Assembly: GCA_900312665.1 (NCBI GenBank)
Contig: ONZQ02000002.1
Location: forward strand, 558,001 to 622,000
Direction of reading: 5' to 3'
Source of the DNA: Cephalotrichum gorgonifer
Lineage: Eukaryota > Ascomycota > Sordariomycetes > Microascales > Microascaceae
Length of the DNA stretch: 64,000 nt
Shown: in pieces, positions 46,002-58,700 of the stretch
How the letters are laid out: every line of letters begins with the position of its first letter
Position numbering within the stretch: the stretch's first letter is position 1
Position numbers and translations under genes: made by a program
The notes under the pieces: model-generated
Seen by the model: the letters and a program-made list of their open reading frames with translations, nothing else
Databases searched by the model: none
What the model was told of the DNA's origin: nothing

Positions 46002-47118
46002 GGGGTCGGACATCGCTGGACTACAGACGTGCAAAAAACAGGGTATGGACGGATGCATGGACAGCTGTCTTTTGACCGGGGTGGCCCCTGTTGACCCACG
46101 CGTGTGCCCAGACAAGAATAGTGCCCAACCGTTGTTCGCTGCTGGTGCCTTCGGCTCTCGACCCCCTCTTTTATTCCCACGCCGTTCCATTTCTCAGACA
46201 GTTGCGGCATACATGACGTGATGTTGTGCAGCGGTCCGAGGTCTGGGAGCTGGGCGAGAAGCTGGTTGGTCAATGGTCAAAACCTGTGCGTTCCGGCCGA
46301 GTCCTGCCTGTCAGACTGATGGGTCCTTTTGGGGAGGGGGGCGTTCCTCAGGAAGATAATATTCTTGCTCTTACTAGACCAGTCACAGCATTGAGCTCTT
46401 CTCTAGCTACGACTATGTACGTGTCTAAATGAAGAGTCCAGTTGCCACTCCAGCCTTTCCTAGCTTACATTTCCTCCCCCACCCCAAGCCAGCCCCAAGC
46501 CAGAGGTTCCGGCTCGTTCACCATCTTGCTATTCGCTGATTCCAATAAGATAGGTAAGCGAAGCGTAGATCAAAAGCGGCGTTCCACATTAGCTCTAGAC
46601 TAGCCCGTAAAGTGACAGCGGATATCGCCTGGCACTCGCCTTTTACCACACCCACTCGCACGAGGGACGCAACCCTATCATGCGAGGTTAGGTTAGCAAA
46701 GAGAAAGAATCAGGAGAAGGGAGTGACTCGGCGAGTCCAAGCATCACGACTCAGCCTGGCTTCATCCAGCTCCCCAATAATGACAGTATCCGGGCTTTCG
46801 AAAGGGCCTCCGCGAGAACCGCGAGAACATCTCGCCCTCACACCTCCGAGTTGAGAGAATATACCACCCTCACACCTCCGAGTCGAAGCGGAGTTCACCA
46901 GCTTGGATGACATGGCCGAGTAATACGCTACTGCAGGTAACCAGGATCATGCTTACTAGCCTCGTAACAAGTCGGAAGAGGAAATAATAAAGGCATTCAA
47001 GTCGAGTATCAGGGTGCAAGCCCCTCACCTTCCAACACGGAGCAGAGGTCCCGTGCCAAAGTAATGATAGATATCCGGAGAAACCGCGAATGACGAACAA
47101 GGTTAAGAGACCGGTCTT

Positions 47119-47731
47119 TCACTGCCAGCGCAGAATATCCAGATCCTCGCCAAGCAGTGGGGCAAGGGTTTCCGCGAATAGCGAGAGCACCATGACGGCG
47201 ATTGCGGCAAAGGCATGTTTGTATGCGGAATGCGAGCCATCGTCAAGACCCATGTTCCTCGAGAACCCTGTAAAGTCCAGCCAATCCGAGTGGCTGGCGT
47301 CGGACTGGCCGCCGGCCAGGGCTCTTTTTGGGGGGATGGTCTCCGATGTTGCATGAATTTCTAGCGGTGAAGGCCTAGGGTATATTACATTCTCCCCACC
47401 GAGGTCCCCGCGAATCCGACGCTGCAGAATGGGGCGATGGCGAAGGTGCATAAGTGCCTCCTCTGCTTCTGGACTCGCGCGTGTTACGAGTAGCTCCACT
47501 GGTGACGAGGAGCTGCAACGCTTGGCGAAAGGGCGCATTTGTACTGCCGTTGATCACCGTTCCATGTGAAGGAGGGGAGACAATGGTTTTGTTTGGGGGA
47601 AGAAGAAAGAAGGGGGGGGGGGTGAATCCGTTTTTGATCACTGAAGATTGATAAGTATTACCTGAAGAATCAAGATAGAAGTACGAATTAGAAGCAAGGA
47701 TGGAGAGGGGGTGAGACATGGATGGCAGCAT
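47119..47731 (-). CDS. Possible two-exon gene, unknown protein (tentative)
   Basis: On the minus strand, ATG 47731 opens a frame to 47662. A 118-nt intron (GTAATA...GGCAG, 47661-47544) would join it in phase to a 141-codon exon ending at 47119, giving about 164 residues. The product has a hydrophobic C-terminal helix (YKHAFAAIAVMVLSLFAETLAPLLG) that could be a membrane anchor, and a central Arg/Pro/Glu-rich part. No domain is recognised. The in-phase splice is suggestive, but the surrounding DNA holds many chance ORFs. Confidence 0.28.
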
Positions 47732-50700
47732 GCCCTGCGAGGTTGGGACTGGCCTATTATGGAGGATGGAAGAAAAAAAGCTCCAAGTAGTATTCACTCG
47801 TGCGAATAGAAAGCGACGCTACCTTCTCTTCAGCTCTCTTGGGGACCCAAACATTATCCACCGGGGGGGTTGTATCTAGAGAATTGTGTTGTCCTTCATA
47901 CCACTACTACGGTACTACTGTGGTGTTGTAGCTATGTATAAAAACCCCAGCCTCTGTCTGGGCTTCCCATGTCCGAATTAACCCTAGGAAGGTGCGGATG
48001 GCGATCGGCGGGTATACGTCCCGTCCCGAACGCCCGAGGGAAGGAGATATGGGGAAGGTGGGGGCCGTTCTAGAAGAAGCAGGGGTTCCCTGTCCTTGGT
48101 TTTAGGGGTCTCGAAAGCTTATTACGCAGACACGGGCACTTGTATCCGCCCCTGTACAAGGTATTCCAATTCTGTCCCAACGGACAGCAGCACCACCACC
48201 CCTCTGGTCCATGGTCCCGGTTCCTCCTTCCCTCTGTATCTCGGGTGGACAATCACATACATCGCCTGGCTACATGCTCTCAATGTTAAAGTGACAGGTC
48301 ACCTGCCATGCTCTTTTAGTTTCTTCCCGCATTTTTAGACAGACGTGTAGCTCGTGCCTAACCCATGACGGAAAGGCAGCCGCCGTATTCTCATTCTCGC
48401 AGCCACTCTCGAGAGGCATCAGCACCTGGCAGACGAATCCGTCCTCCTCCTCGGCCTAATTCACTCTTAGCGCCTTCCCAGAACATGCCTGCTGGCTTGG
48501 ATCGACAGTTTTGCCTTCCGTATCCTACGAGTAATGTCCAGTTGTGGTATCCATCTGCATCGGCTTTCTTTCTCTCGGGGACCACCTTTCCTTCTAAGTT
48601 AGTACTTCTTGCAAGGGACTTTTTTGGACACGGGTAGAGTACGACTACAAGTACAGTCGGAAAGGTCATGGCGGGTCCGGACGGTTTGACCCTTGTTGGA
48701 GACCCCTCTTGTCGGTGCTTTTTCGGGCGATTCAGTCAGCCACGACCGACGGCATCGTGTTCCGGGGGGGTGTTAGGGCCCAAGCCCTCGGGTTCAAGCT
48801 CTGGGAAAGTATCCATGTCTGTCCATCTGAAGGTCAGACGGACTGCATGTGGCTCCCGAATTGTCTTACCCCCCGTCCAAGTTCAAAACTGCTGGACGGT
48901 AACACCACCTGGGCAGCCTTTCCTAATCTTCATGTGCGTCATCCAACGGGATAGCTACTACCTACTTCCCCGAGATACCGCCTCGGCTACTCTAGATGGC
49001 AATTATTGGAGAAGTAACTTACCCCCTCCCCCCTGGGCGTGCTTTCCTAACCCTTGTTACGCTAATGCTAATGTGGGGCGAGGGGGAGATGGGATGGCAA
49101 GAGCTACCATTGTCAACCCACCCTTCACAGGCAAAACATACATGCACCACATCTCTTCCTGCCTACTGGTTCGACTGAGACTACTTGTGATCTCATAATA
49201 CTCACTTCTTCAGCCCCCTACCCCCCCCCCTTTCCCACCCCAAGAATGATGTCCACCTTCTTGAAGCACGCAGACGTCCGACAAGGCGAGCTGGAGAACG
49301 AGTAGGAACAACCCTCTCAATTAAATTAAGATTGTGATTCATGAACTTCGGACCTGACAGAATGTGTGTCGCACAACATCCGGCGACATCCATATTACTA
49401 CTCCATCTCCCCAATGCGACCTGAGCCTGCAGCAGGACTTTCTCTCCTGTGACACTCACTCCATTGGATGTCTCGAGACTTCCATTGGTCAAGAGCAGCA
49501 TTGCATCCATTTAGGGTGGCCAGCCACCTGAGTTGAAGGAGAGCAAAGGAAACGCGCAACGGGGAATACGAGCTGGCTGTGGGAAGATAACCACCACGAC
49601 CTTGGCCTGTGCCAATCCATAGCCTTCTACCCTCTCCAACCACCCCGTTGCACGACATGAGCTAGCGCCTCAACGCTTAGGTGCTTGAGAGTAACACCTG
49701 GGTCGAAATCCTGAATTCTTGCTCTGCTGCCATGCACCCAAGGCCTAACGGCCACACCGCTGCAAGGATATGAGCCCTGACCTGCCCGGACTGAACGCGC
49801 CGAATCTCGATGCAGAGAGTCCCGCGAGAATGTCCGAACCTGCCCAGAGTGGAGTCCACCCACTTGCCGACCAAGTTTACGGGTACGAGTACACCCGTCG
49901 TGGCACGTGTCCTGTTCGAGCTCTTGTCTTCTCCGCCCTCATCTACACGCATCTAAATGCGGTCCGCCATCCACCATCCATTCGTCCCTCCATCCGCCTT
50001 GCCCATTTGCCGTTTGCGGACTGTGTTGCTCTTGCATCTGGGGCGGTGCATCCAGCATATTTCTACTCTCTTTACTCGCAAAAGGCATGGTTTCGTCCCG
50101 TTAACCCATTCTTCGCACAATCTCAAGCATAATTCCCCAAGGCTTGCCTACCTCCAAATCTCCATCTCCATCCCGTTATCCTGTTTCTTTTTGTTATACG
50201 TGTCATCCTGCTATACACGAGTACACAGCTGTCGTCCGCTCCGCATCAGATCCGATCCGAGACTGGACTGGACCATTCCAAAGAGCCCTCCTCCGTACCA
50301 TACCCGTTGTGGATAGGGCTTCCGCCGAATCCACGTATCGAGCAAGTGCGCCATACCATCCCCTCATCCTCGAGGTATTACAAGAATCCACTGGGGGCGC
50401 AATGTGGGGGAGCCTCTCCCGCGGGCCCCGATATACTCCAATTAACCTATCAAGGGTGGACACCTTAACCGTAAACCCTCGGCCCCATCGCTTCCTTCTA
50501 GTGCCACGAGTGTGGAGAAAAATAATGCACTTACGGATCCTTTTGGATTTTTGTTCCATATCCCACATCCTCGCTTCGGAGGAGGGGAAGGAGGGGGTCA
50601 TGACTAGTCAGTTATTGGCTGCTCAAACTCTCTGTTTTGCTTGGTCCCTTCCTCTCGGTAACTGATATCTCCAGAGATACCGCGAGCCGGAACGGAGCTA

Positions 50701-52523
50701 GATTCGTTGAAACCAGCACTCGTAATAGGCCAACACTCCGACCCAGCATGAAGCCCGCTGTTGTTTCCTCTCCTACCACGAGTCAAGGTTACCTTGGCCG
50801 TTATTTGGGCCTCCCCCCCCCACCCTATTTCACACCACGTTCACACACCATCAGGCTTGCGAATGGTAATTTGTTGGCTACTTAAGCCCTCTATGTCTTC
50901 CCTGGTTTCTTTCTCTTGGTAGCAGATGTCTCTAGAGATATACCCACCAAAAAACAAACGTTCCCTCAGTTACCTAGGCGCCATGTCTAAAGTGGCTCCA
51001 TGCAAAACGAATTCTCCCCCCGGTGCCGTTAGTGCAGACAGTAGACGACGTGGGGCGTCCTCACCTGGCCTAGTTCGAACACGTCTTCCCCCCCCTCCCA
51101 TACTCATGCGTCTATTACTGGCCTGGCGTCTGTTGCTAGCCTAGATGGTGTGTTCCGATATTCATACACCTCACCGGTGTCCGCTCGGGGCAAAGCTCGG
51201 TCTAAGCCCCCCCCCCCCCGATTCTGGCCTGGACAATCATCCCCCCCTTCCCTCTCCAATCACTCCATAGTACACCCCACCTACCTAGCGCTCCCAATTC
51301 CTAGGATGAGCAGGGAGAATCAGGTGCGAAAGTCCGCTAGGGGCCCTAGATTAGCAGATATTCTACTTAGAATTGGCCTATTCTCTGCCCTCACCGACAT
51401 GCCTACGGTTTCGCCTGTAAGAGAGCATTCCCTCCCTCTCCTCTTTGTCTTGCCCCCACCCTGTTGAACCTCCCCTACTTCGCTTGGTTGATGCACGTTG
51501 CATCCCACACCTTGGGTCTCCGCCCTGATTCTCCGACCTTACTATACCAGCCGCCTCTTGTTTCCCCGTCTGCATTGTATAACCCCACCGGAGCTAGAGT
51601 ATTGGAGGAAATGCTCCGTAAAGTGGATTATATCCAAGTTGAGTGGAGGGTGGCAGGGATCTGAGATATATTCCTACCCCCGAGTGACGTGTCTCCTACC
51701 GAATGCATGCCGCAACGCTTTCTGACCCGACCATTTTCACGGCCTCGTCTCCAGTCCGGCCACTCCCCAGACCTGACATTGCCACATATTGGGTCAATTC
51801 AAGAATGAGGAGTACGTACTGATTCCAGGACAGTATCCTGCGAATTTCATAGCTTGGCTCCAGCTGTTCCAGCCATGGCTGCCGCGATTAGCCTAAGGCG
51901 AAGCTCCGCAAACGGGCTCTCCCCCAGTTACAACAAGAGAAACGATGTTCTAATCGGTTCCATCCACGCCGAATGCCACATATCTGGGATACATGCCGCA
52001 TGGCCATCCCCCAGAGGCCACCACTTGCGCCATGTGGAGTACATGTTGCTTCGTCTGGGAATATCCACCTCCTCACCGTACCCACCGACGTATACCCCCG
52101 TGGTTCAACGGTTGCTGCATGGGCGTCTTATTTCCACAATGGTCCAAACACACCCCCGGTGCCGACGGAGGTGCCTTTAACCCCCGGGACCTGTATCCAC
52201 CCCAGTGCAGACCCACCTGAACGGGCCCCCCTTCAAGCTACCGTGGGGTGATGTGGTAGCCAGTTGGACGGGGAACTGATCCGTACATCTCCGGGCGCAG
52301 TAGCCTCACGAATAATATCTCATTATATCCTCTAGGTCGGCTTCTCGGTTACATTGTGCAGGAGAGCTAGGAGGTATTCGAATCTAGACTGACGAGCTAC
52401 CCTGGAGAGCTTCCACCCCCATCGGCACAAGTCTCTGCATCGTTTCTAGTCCAGTGTCTAGTTCAGTAGCGGGACACCATCATGTCCCATTCCCAGCTTA
52501 TCTCCCTTCCACCAGATCTCCAT

Positions 52524-52530
52524 TATAAAA
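52524..52530 (+). promoter_or_regulatory. TATA box of the polyketide synthase
   Basis: TATAAAA lies 176-182 bp upstream of the start codon at 52706 in an otherwise TATA-poor flank. Transcription would be expected to start about 30-40 bp downstream, placing the 19-bp repeats inside the leader. This is inference from position and consensus. Confidence 0.5.
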
Positions 52531-52603
52531 CCGCATGACTCCACCACCCGAATTCCTCGTCTGCTGTCCGACTCATCATACCCGACTTACTGAAACCATC
52601 TTA

Positions 52604-52660
52604 GCCTTATCCTGAACAGTTGGCCTTATCCTGGACAGTTAGCTTTATCCTGGACAGTTA
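52604..52660 (+). repeat. Three 19-bp tandem repeats in the polyketide synthase leader
   Basis: Three contiguous units follow the pattern GC(C/T)TTATCCTG(A/G)ACAGTT(G/A): 52604-52622, 52623-52641 and 52642-52660. Each pair differs at only one to three positions. The array ends 45 bp before the start codon. Direct repeats of this kind can be binding sites for a regulator or leader RNA elements. Confidence 0.85.
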
Positions 52661-52705
52661 GCCTCCCCCACCACCCCCTTCCATAGTTTCAACACCACCG
52701 CCGCC

Positions 52706-55700
52706 ATGTCAACAGGGTTCAACCCCGGGCTAGTCACCCCGGAACGGACCCCCCCGGGCCTCGGCCTTGGTGACAAAGGCTACGACCCGTCCGCCATCGC
52801 CATCTGTGGCATTGGCCTTCGCCTCCCGAGCGGAATCCGCAACACCCGGGACTACTGGGATCTCCTTGTCAATGGACGAGACGCGCGGGGCCCGATCCCC
52901 GCCAGCCGGTACAACATCAACGGCTTTGATGACTCCCTGGGCGGAAAGGGTGGGATCAAGGCCCGGTCTGGGTACTTCTTAGATGAAGATCTCTCTGCGC
53001 TCGATACCAGCTTCTTCTCGATGACGAGGAAAGAGGTTGAAGGGTGCGATCCCCAGCAGCGACATCTCCTAGAGGTCGTCAAAGAGTCACTCGACGATGC
53101 TGGCGAAGTGAACTACCGTGGGCAGTCTGTTGGGTGTTACGTCGGCACATTTGGGGACGATTGGCTATTAATTGGGGCCAAGGAGACGCAGCATCAGGAC
53201 GGATATGGGTATCTGGCGACGGGTAATGGCGATATGATGCTCGCGAACCGTGTGTCGTACGAGTATGACTTTAAAGGACCAAGGTATGTTCAGGACCTCG
53301 AATTCATCTTTCGACCTAAGACTAGCATCGCTGGCGCGAAAAAAGCCCGCTGACCTCGCCTTGTCTCTTAGTACTGTCGTGAAAACAGGCTGCTCCGCCT
53401 CCCTAGTCGGCCTCCACGAGGCTTGCCGTGCGATCCAAGCCGGCGATGCGACGTCAGCCATCGTGGCTGGCACTAGCATAATCATGACGCCTTCGATTTC
53501 GGCGTCCTTTACTTCTGAGGGAATCCTTTCCCCGGACGGTTCCTGCAAGACCTTCGACGAGAAGGCCAATGGCTTCGCGCGCGCAGAGGCCATCACGTCA
53601 GTATATGTCAAACCGCTGGGCGCCGCCCTCCGGGACGGCAACCCCATCCGGGCCGTGATCCGGGGCACAGGGACAAACAGTGACGGACGGAGCAAGGGGC
53701 TTTTGAGTCCTAATGACAAAGCACAGGAGGCACTGATGCGCAAGGTTTATTTCGATAATGGGCTTGATCCTGGTGACACGGCGTATGTTGAGGTAAGTTC
53801 TCGTCCTTGGAGCTTATTTCTTGTGGTATCCGTTGGTTTCTGTGCTGGTTTATTTCCTCTGCCCTTGTCGCTCAATCCCTGTCGTCGTCTATTTCTCCGA
53901 ATGGGGCAATGCCGTGTTTACCCGGCGATCCCGGCCCGGAGTGGGGCCGGCCGGAGACATGACATGACGGGTGCTTGCCGCGTGAGGCATGCACAAAATG
54001 ACGCCTCTGCACATAATGTCTCACCTCTCTCCCACTCTTGAGAGAACACAACATGCAATTGCGTACAGGACGGATGGCGGCTAACCTGAGCCCAGTGTCA
54101 TGGTACTGGTACCGCTACTGGAGACCCGATTGAGGCTAACGCCGTCGGCAATGTGTTCGGGAACCGGGGCGTTTACATCGGATCCGTCAAGCCCAATGTC
54201 GGCCACTCGGAGGGGTCCTCGGGTCTAAACAGTCTGATCAAGTGCGTGTTGGCGTTGGAGAATAAGATCATTCCGCCCAACATTAAATTTGAGACGCCCA
54301 ATCCCAAGAGTGAGATCTTCCCCTCCTTCTCCCTCGCAACTTTGGACTGGCGTCTCCTGGTTTATGCTCTACACTTTGGGTGAATCTCGAGTTGACAAGG
54401 GACATCTACTGACTATCTCTACCTTTGAACCACGCAGTCCAATTTGCCGAGAAGAACCTTCGTGTCCCAATCGCGCCGACACCCTTCCCGACCGACCGCC
54501 TAGCTCGCATCAGCATTAACTCCTTCGGTATCGGAGGTACTAACGCCCATGTAAGTCGAAAAACTAAACTGTCTTTTCCTCACAATGCCACCTTGAGTGT
54601 AAGCCCGTTTTCTAACAAGAGTAACGAAAAGGTCGTCATCGACGCCTTCGGAGAACGGGACCCCATATCGCCCATCTCCCAGGTCCCCCGCCCAGAGCTC
54701 CTCCTCCTCTCTGCTAACACCAGCGGCTCCCTCACCACGTCGATAGACCGATACCGGGACTTCTTCCAGGGAAACCCCAGCCTCTCCCCCTCGAATGTTG
54801 CGTATACCCTCGCCTTTCACCGCGACAAGCTGCCCCACAGGGCCTTTGCCCTCGTGCAGGGTGGCGAGCTCATCGAGGCGTCGGCGCCCGCGAAGGCGCC
54901 CGGGGCCGCACCCGATGTGTTCTTGATTTTCAGCGGGCAGGGCGCTCAGTGGGCTGGTATGGGGTCCGACCTTATCCAAGCGGACGAGCTGTTCAGGAGG
55001 GATATCGAGAGTATGGATGCCGTGCTGCAGCGAGTTGAGCACCCTCCGGCATGGTCACTAATACGTGCGTTCCACCTCCCTCCCCCCCCGTTTCGTACCA
55101 CTTACCCCTCCCCTCAGCTCTACTCCAATTATCAAGTAATTCTAATAGTTTTAATAGAGGAGCTGCAAAAGCCCGAGGCCGACAGCAAGATCAACCTAGC
55201 CGAGATGTCCCAGCCGCTTTGCACCGCCCTACAAATCGCACTCATTAACCGTCTTACGCACACGGGCATCAAGCCAGCCGCCATAGTCGGCCATTCTAGC
55301 GGTGAGATCGCTGGCGCCTACGCTTCCGGTGCCATCTCCAAGGAGGCCGCCATCATCGCGGCCTACTACCGTGGATATGTCACAACAAAGCAGACCCTCG
55401 ACGGCAGCATGGCCGCCGTGGGCCTAGGAAGCGAGGAGGTCTCTCCTTTCCTTATCGAGGGGGTGGTAGTGGCGTGCGAGAACAGTCCGTCGAGCACGAC
55501 AATCTCGGGAGACAAGGAGAAGGTCCTAGAAGTGGTAGACAAGATCAAAGCCGCCCTACCAGATGTCCTTGCACGACCGCTCAAGGTCAACATGGCCTAC
55601 CATTCGCGTAAGTACTCATCCAGAACTCCTGAGTATCTCTTCTTCGTCCGCTAAGAGAATAACTAGATCATATGGTTGGGCTTGGAGAGGAGTACGTCGA

Positions 55701-58700
55701 GCTACTGCGCCGAGAGTTTGAGAAACTCGGCGCGTGGTCTGGTACCCCGTCCACGACATTCATATCCAGTGTCACGGGCGAGGTCATTGACTCAGGCTTG
55801 GCATTCGGGCCTGAGTACTGGCTTTCAAACCTCGTCTCGCCCGTCAAATTCTCCACCGCCGTCTCAGCTCTCCTCGACACCAAGGGCGACGGTCTCTTCC
55901 TCGAGATCGGCCCGCACTCAACCCTCGCGGGCCCCCTACGGCAGATCGCGGCGGGGAAGTCCCGATCTAACCCCTACGTCTCCTCACAAGTGCGAGGCGA
56001 GAACTCCGTTAAGAGTCTCATGACGGCGCTTGGAAAGCTCTACCAGGAGTCGGTAAATGTCGACCTCGGGTCCCTCTACCCAAGCGCGAAAACGCTGTCG
56101 GACCTGCCCACCTATCCGTGGGACCACAGCCAGTCCCTCTGGTACGAGAGCCGGGTTGCCCAGGATTGGCGATTCCGGAAGTATCCCCATCACCCCTTGC
56201 TCGGCGTGCGTATCCCCGAGACGCCGGATGTCGAGCCTCAGTGGCGGAATGTCCTGCACATGGAGGACATTGCGTGGATAGCAGACCACAAGGTCAGGCA
56301 GGATGTCGTGTTCCCGATGGCTGGGTACATCGCCACCGCGGGCGAGGCTGCGCGTCAGATGACTGGTGTCAAAGAGGGCTACAGCGTGCAACACGTCGTG
56401 GCCCACGCGGCGCTCGTCCTCAATGACACCAAGGGTACCGAGGTCATCACAGCGCTGAGGAAACAAAAGCTCACGGACAACGAGACCTCGGAACTGTTCA
56501 ACTTCACCATCTCGTCGTACTCAGGATCGAATTGGGTAACTCACTGCGAGGGCCAAGTGCAGGCCCTCCCCTCCGTCCCTGCTGCGACGGAGGAGCACCG
56601 GCTTCTGCCGCGCCGCGTCTCGGCGGGCCGGTTCTACGATTACCTCGCCGAGGTTGGAATAAACTTTGGCCCGCACTTCAAGCGACTCGACAACGCATCA
56701 TCTGCTGTCGATGAGATCCGCGCGACGGCGGATGTGAGCGGGATGAATGAGGAGCAGAACATCCCGTACCTACTCCACCCCGCCGTCATCGACTCATGCT
56801 TCCAGCTCTCGATCCTAGCGGGAGCTCAAGGCCTTGGCCGAAACCTTACGCAGCTACGCGTCCCGACCCTCATTGACAGAATGGACATCTTCCCCGGCGG
56901 CCAAAACATGACTGCCACTGCATCCTCTCGCGGAGAAAACGGCACCGAGACCGTCGAGTGCACTGCCGACGGCAAAACAGTCCTAAAACTCTTCGGCTTC
57001 CACACGACACCCATCGATGACGGTCTAGATCCCGAATTCGACACATACGCCGCCGCGAGACTGGAGTGGCTCCCGGACTTCGACTTCGTTGACCCCGCTC
57101 CGCTATTTAAGCCGGCAAACGTCGACCGGGCGGAGTTGCATCTCATAGAGGAGCTCACCCTCCTGTGCATGCTTGACACTAGCGAGAGAATCGAGGGCCT
57201 CGAGCCATGCCAGCCTCACTTCAAGAAGTTCCGCGAGTGGCTCAAGATAGAAATCAACGCGTCCGCCGAGGGCCAGAACAGGCTTGTGGCCGACTCACCC
57301 ACGTACATGAGCCTATCAAAGGAGGACCGGCACGTGCGAATTGGCGAGCTGTACGAGAAACTCATGACTATGGAAAAGATCGGGCTCACGCAGGGGCTCA
57401 GGCGTATCCTAGACAACTGCGAGGGTATCTTCACGGGGACCACGGAGACTATCGACATCCTGATGCAGGACGGCGTACTGGCGGACCTATACAACGTCGT
57501 CAGCTTCGGGTACAGCGACTTCGTGCGCCTTCTATCTAGCACCAAGCCGACGCTGCGCATCCTCGAGGTCGGCGCGGGGACAGGCGGTACGACGGAGCTT
57601 ATCCTCCGCGACCTCGTGCACGAGGGCGGGCTTCCGCGGTACTCTACGTACACCTTTACCGACATCTCGGCCGGGTTCTTCCCGCAGGCGAAGGAGCGTT
57701 TCGACTACGCCGCTAACATGGAGTACAAGGTCTTCGATATCTCCAAAGACCCCATTGAGCAGGACTTCCAAGAATCGTCGTACGACCTAATCATCGCTGC
57801 CAACGTTGTGCACGCCACACCCTCGCTGAAGGGGAGCCTGTCAAACCTCAACAAGCTCTTGAAACCACAGGGAATTCTAGTCCTTACCGAGGTATGCACG
57901 GAGCTACGTTCACCGACCTACATATTCGGTAACTTCGACGGGTGGTGGATGGGAGAGAATGACGGGCGCGAGTACCTCCCTTACGTCCCTGTCTCCCGGT
58001 GGGACGAGGAGCTCAAAGCCTCCGGGTTCACGGGTGTGGACACGGACGTGTACGATGAGGTAGCACCGTATACGTGCTGCACGACAATCATGTCCCGGCG
58101 CGTCTCGGAGGTTCCGGCGCCCAGCGACGCTATCTCGCTTATATCCTCAACCCCGGAAACGGGCGTCGCCAAGACGATAAAAGACGCGCTTCAGGCCCAG
58201 GGGCTGAATGTCACGGATGTGAAGATGAGCGAGGATATCCCTGCGGAGGGGGACATCGTCTGCTGTGTGGACCTCGAGGGGAACTTCTTCGAAGACATCT
58301 CCGAGGCGGACTTCGCAGCGTTCCAGAACCTGATCCAGGGTCTCAAGACACAGAAGACGCTGTGGCTCACCAAACCAACTCAAATCAACTGCGTTGATCC
58401 CCGCGCGGCGGGAACCATCGGCGTCGCGAGGACGCTCCGCTCCGAGCGCGAGGTGCCGTTCCACACGCTTGAGATCTCCCCCGACGAGCCGGACTTTTCC
58501 GCGCTGGTCCTCAAGGTCTTCGGGAAGATCCGCAGGGAGGAAGACGACGACAACCTCGCGACGGACAAGGAGTTCGCGGTATGTGACGGCGTAATCAGCA
58601 TTAGCCGGTACCACCCCTTCTCCCTGAAGAGCGAGATCTCGGAGCGCAGCCTCGAGGGTGCGGAGACGATCACCGCGCTCGAGATCGGAAAGCCGGGGCT

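Larger units (their letters stand above)
44550..52523. other. Gene-poor region upstream of the polyketide synthase
   Basis: About 8 kb without a firmly supported gene. It holds an assembly gap, many C homopolymers (for example 12 Cs near 51209), a 17-bp direct repeat near 46835 and 46867, and several weak ORFs. Two candidates are listed separately at 45800-45952 and 47119-47731. A stretch at 51892-52251 is protein-like and may be an eroded RNase H-type fragment. No transporter, transcription factor or tailoring enzyme for the polyketide synthase was recognised. Confidence 0.5.

Noticed and set aside
48668..49198. 176-codon plus-strand ORF
   Set aside because: Lacks any motif; codon usage and composition look like random open frame in C-rich DNA, unlike the GC3-rich real genes.
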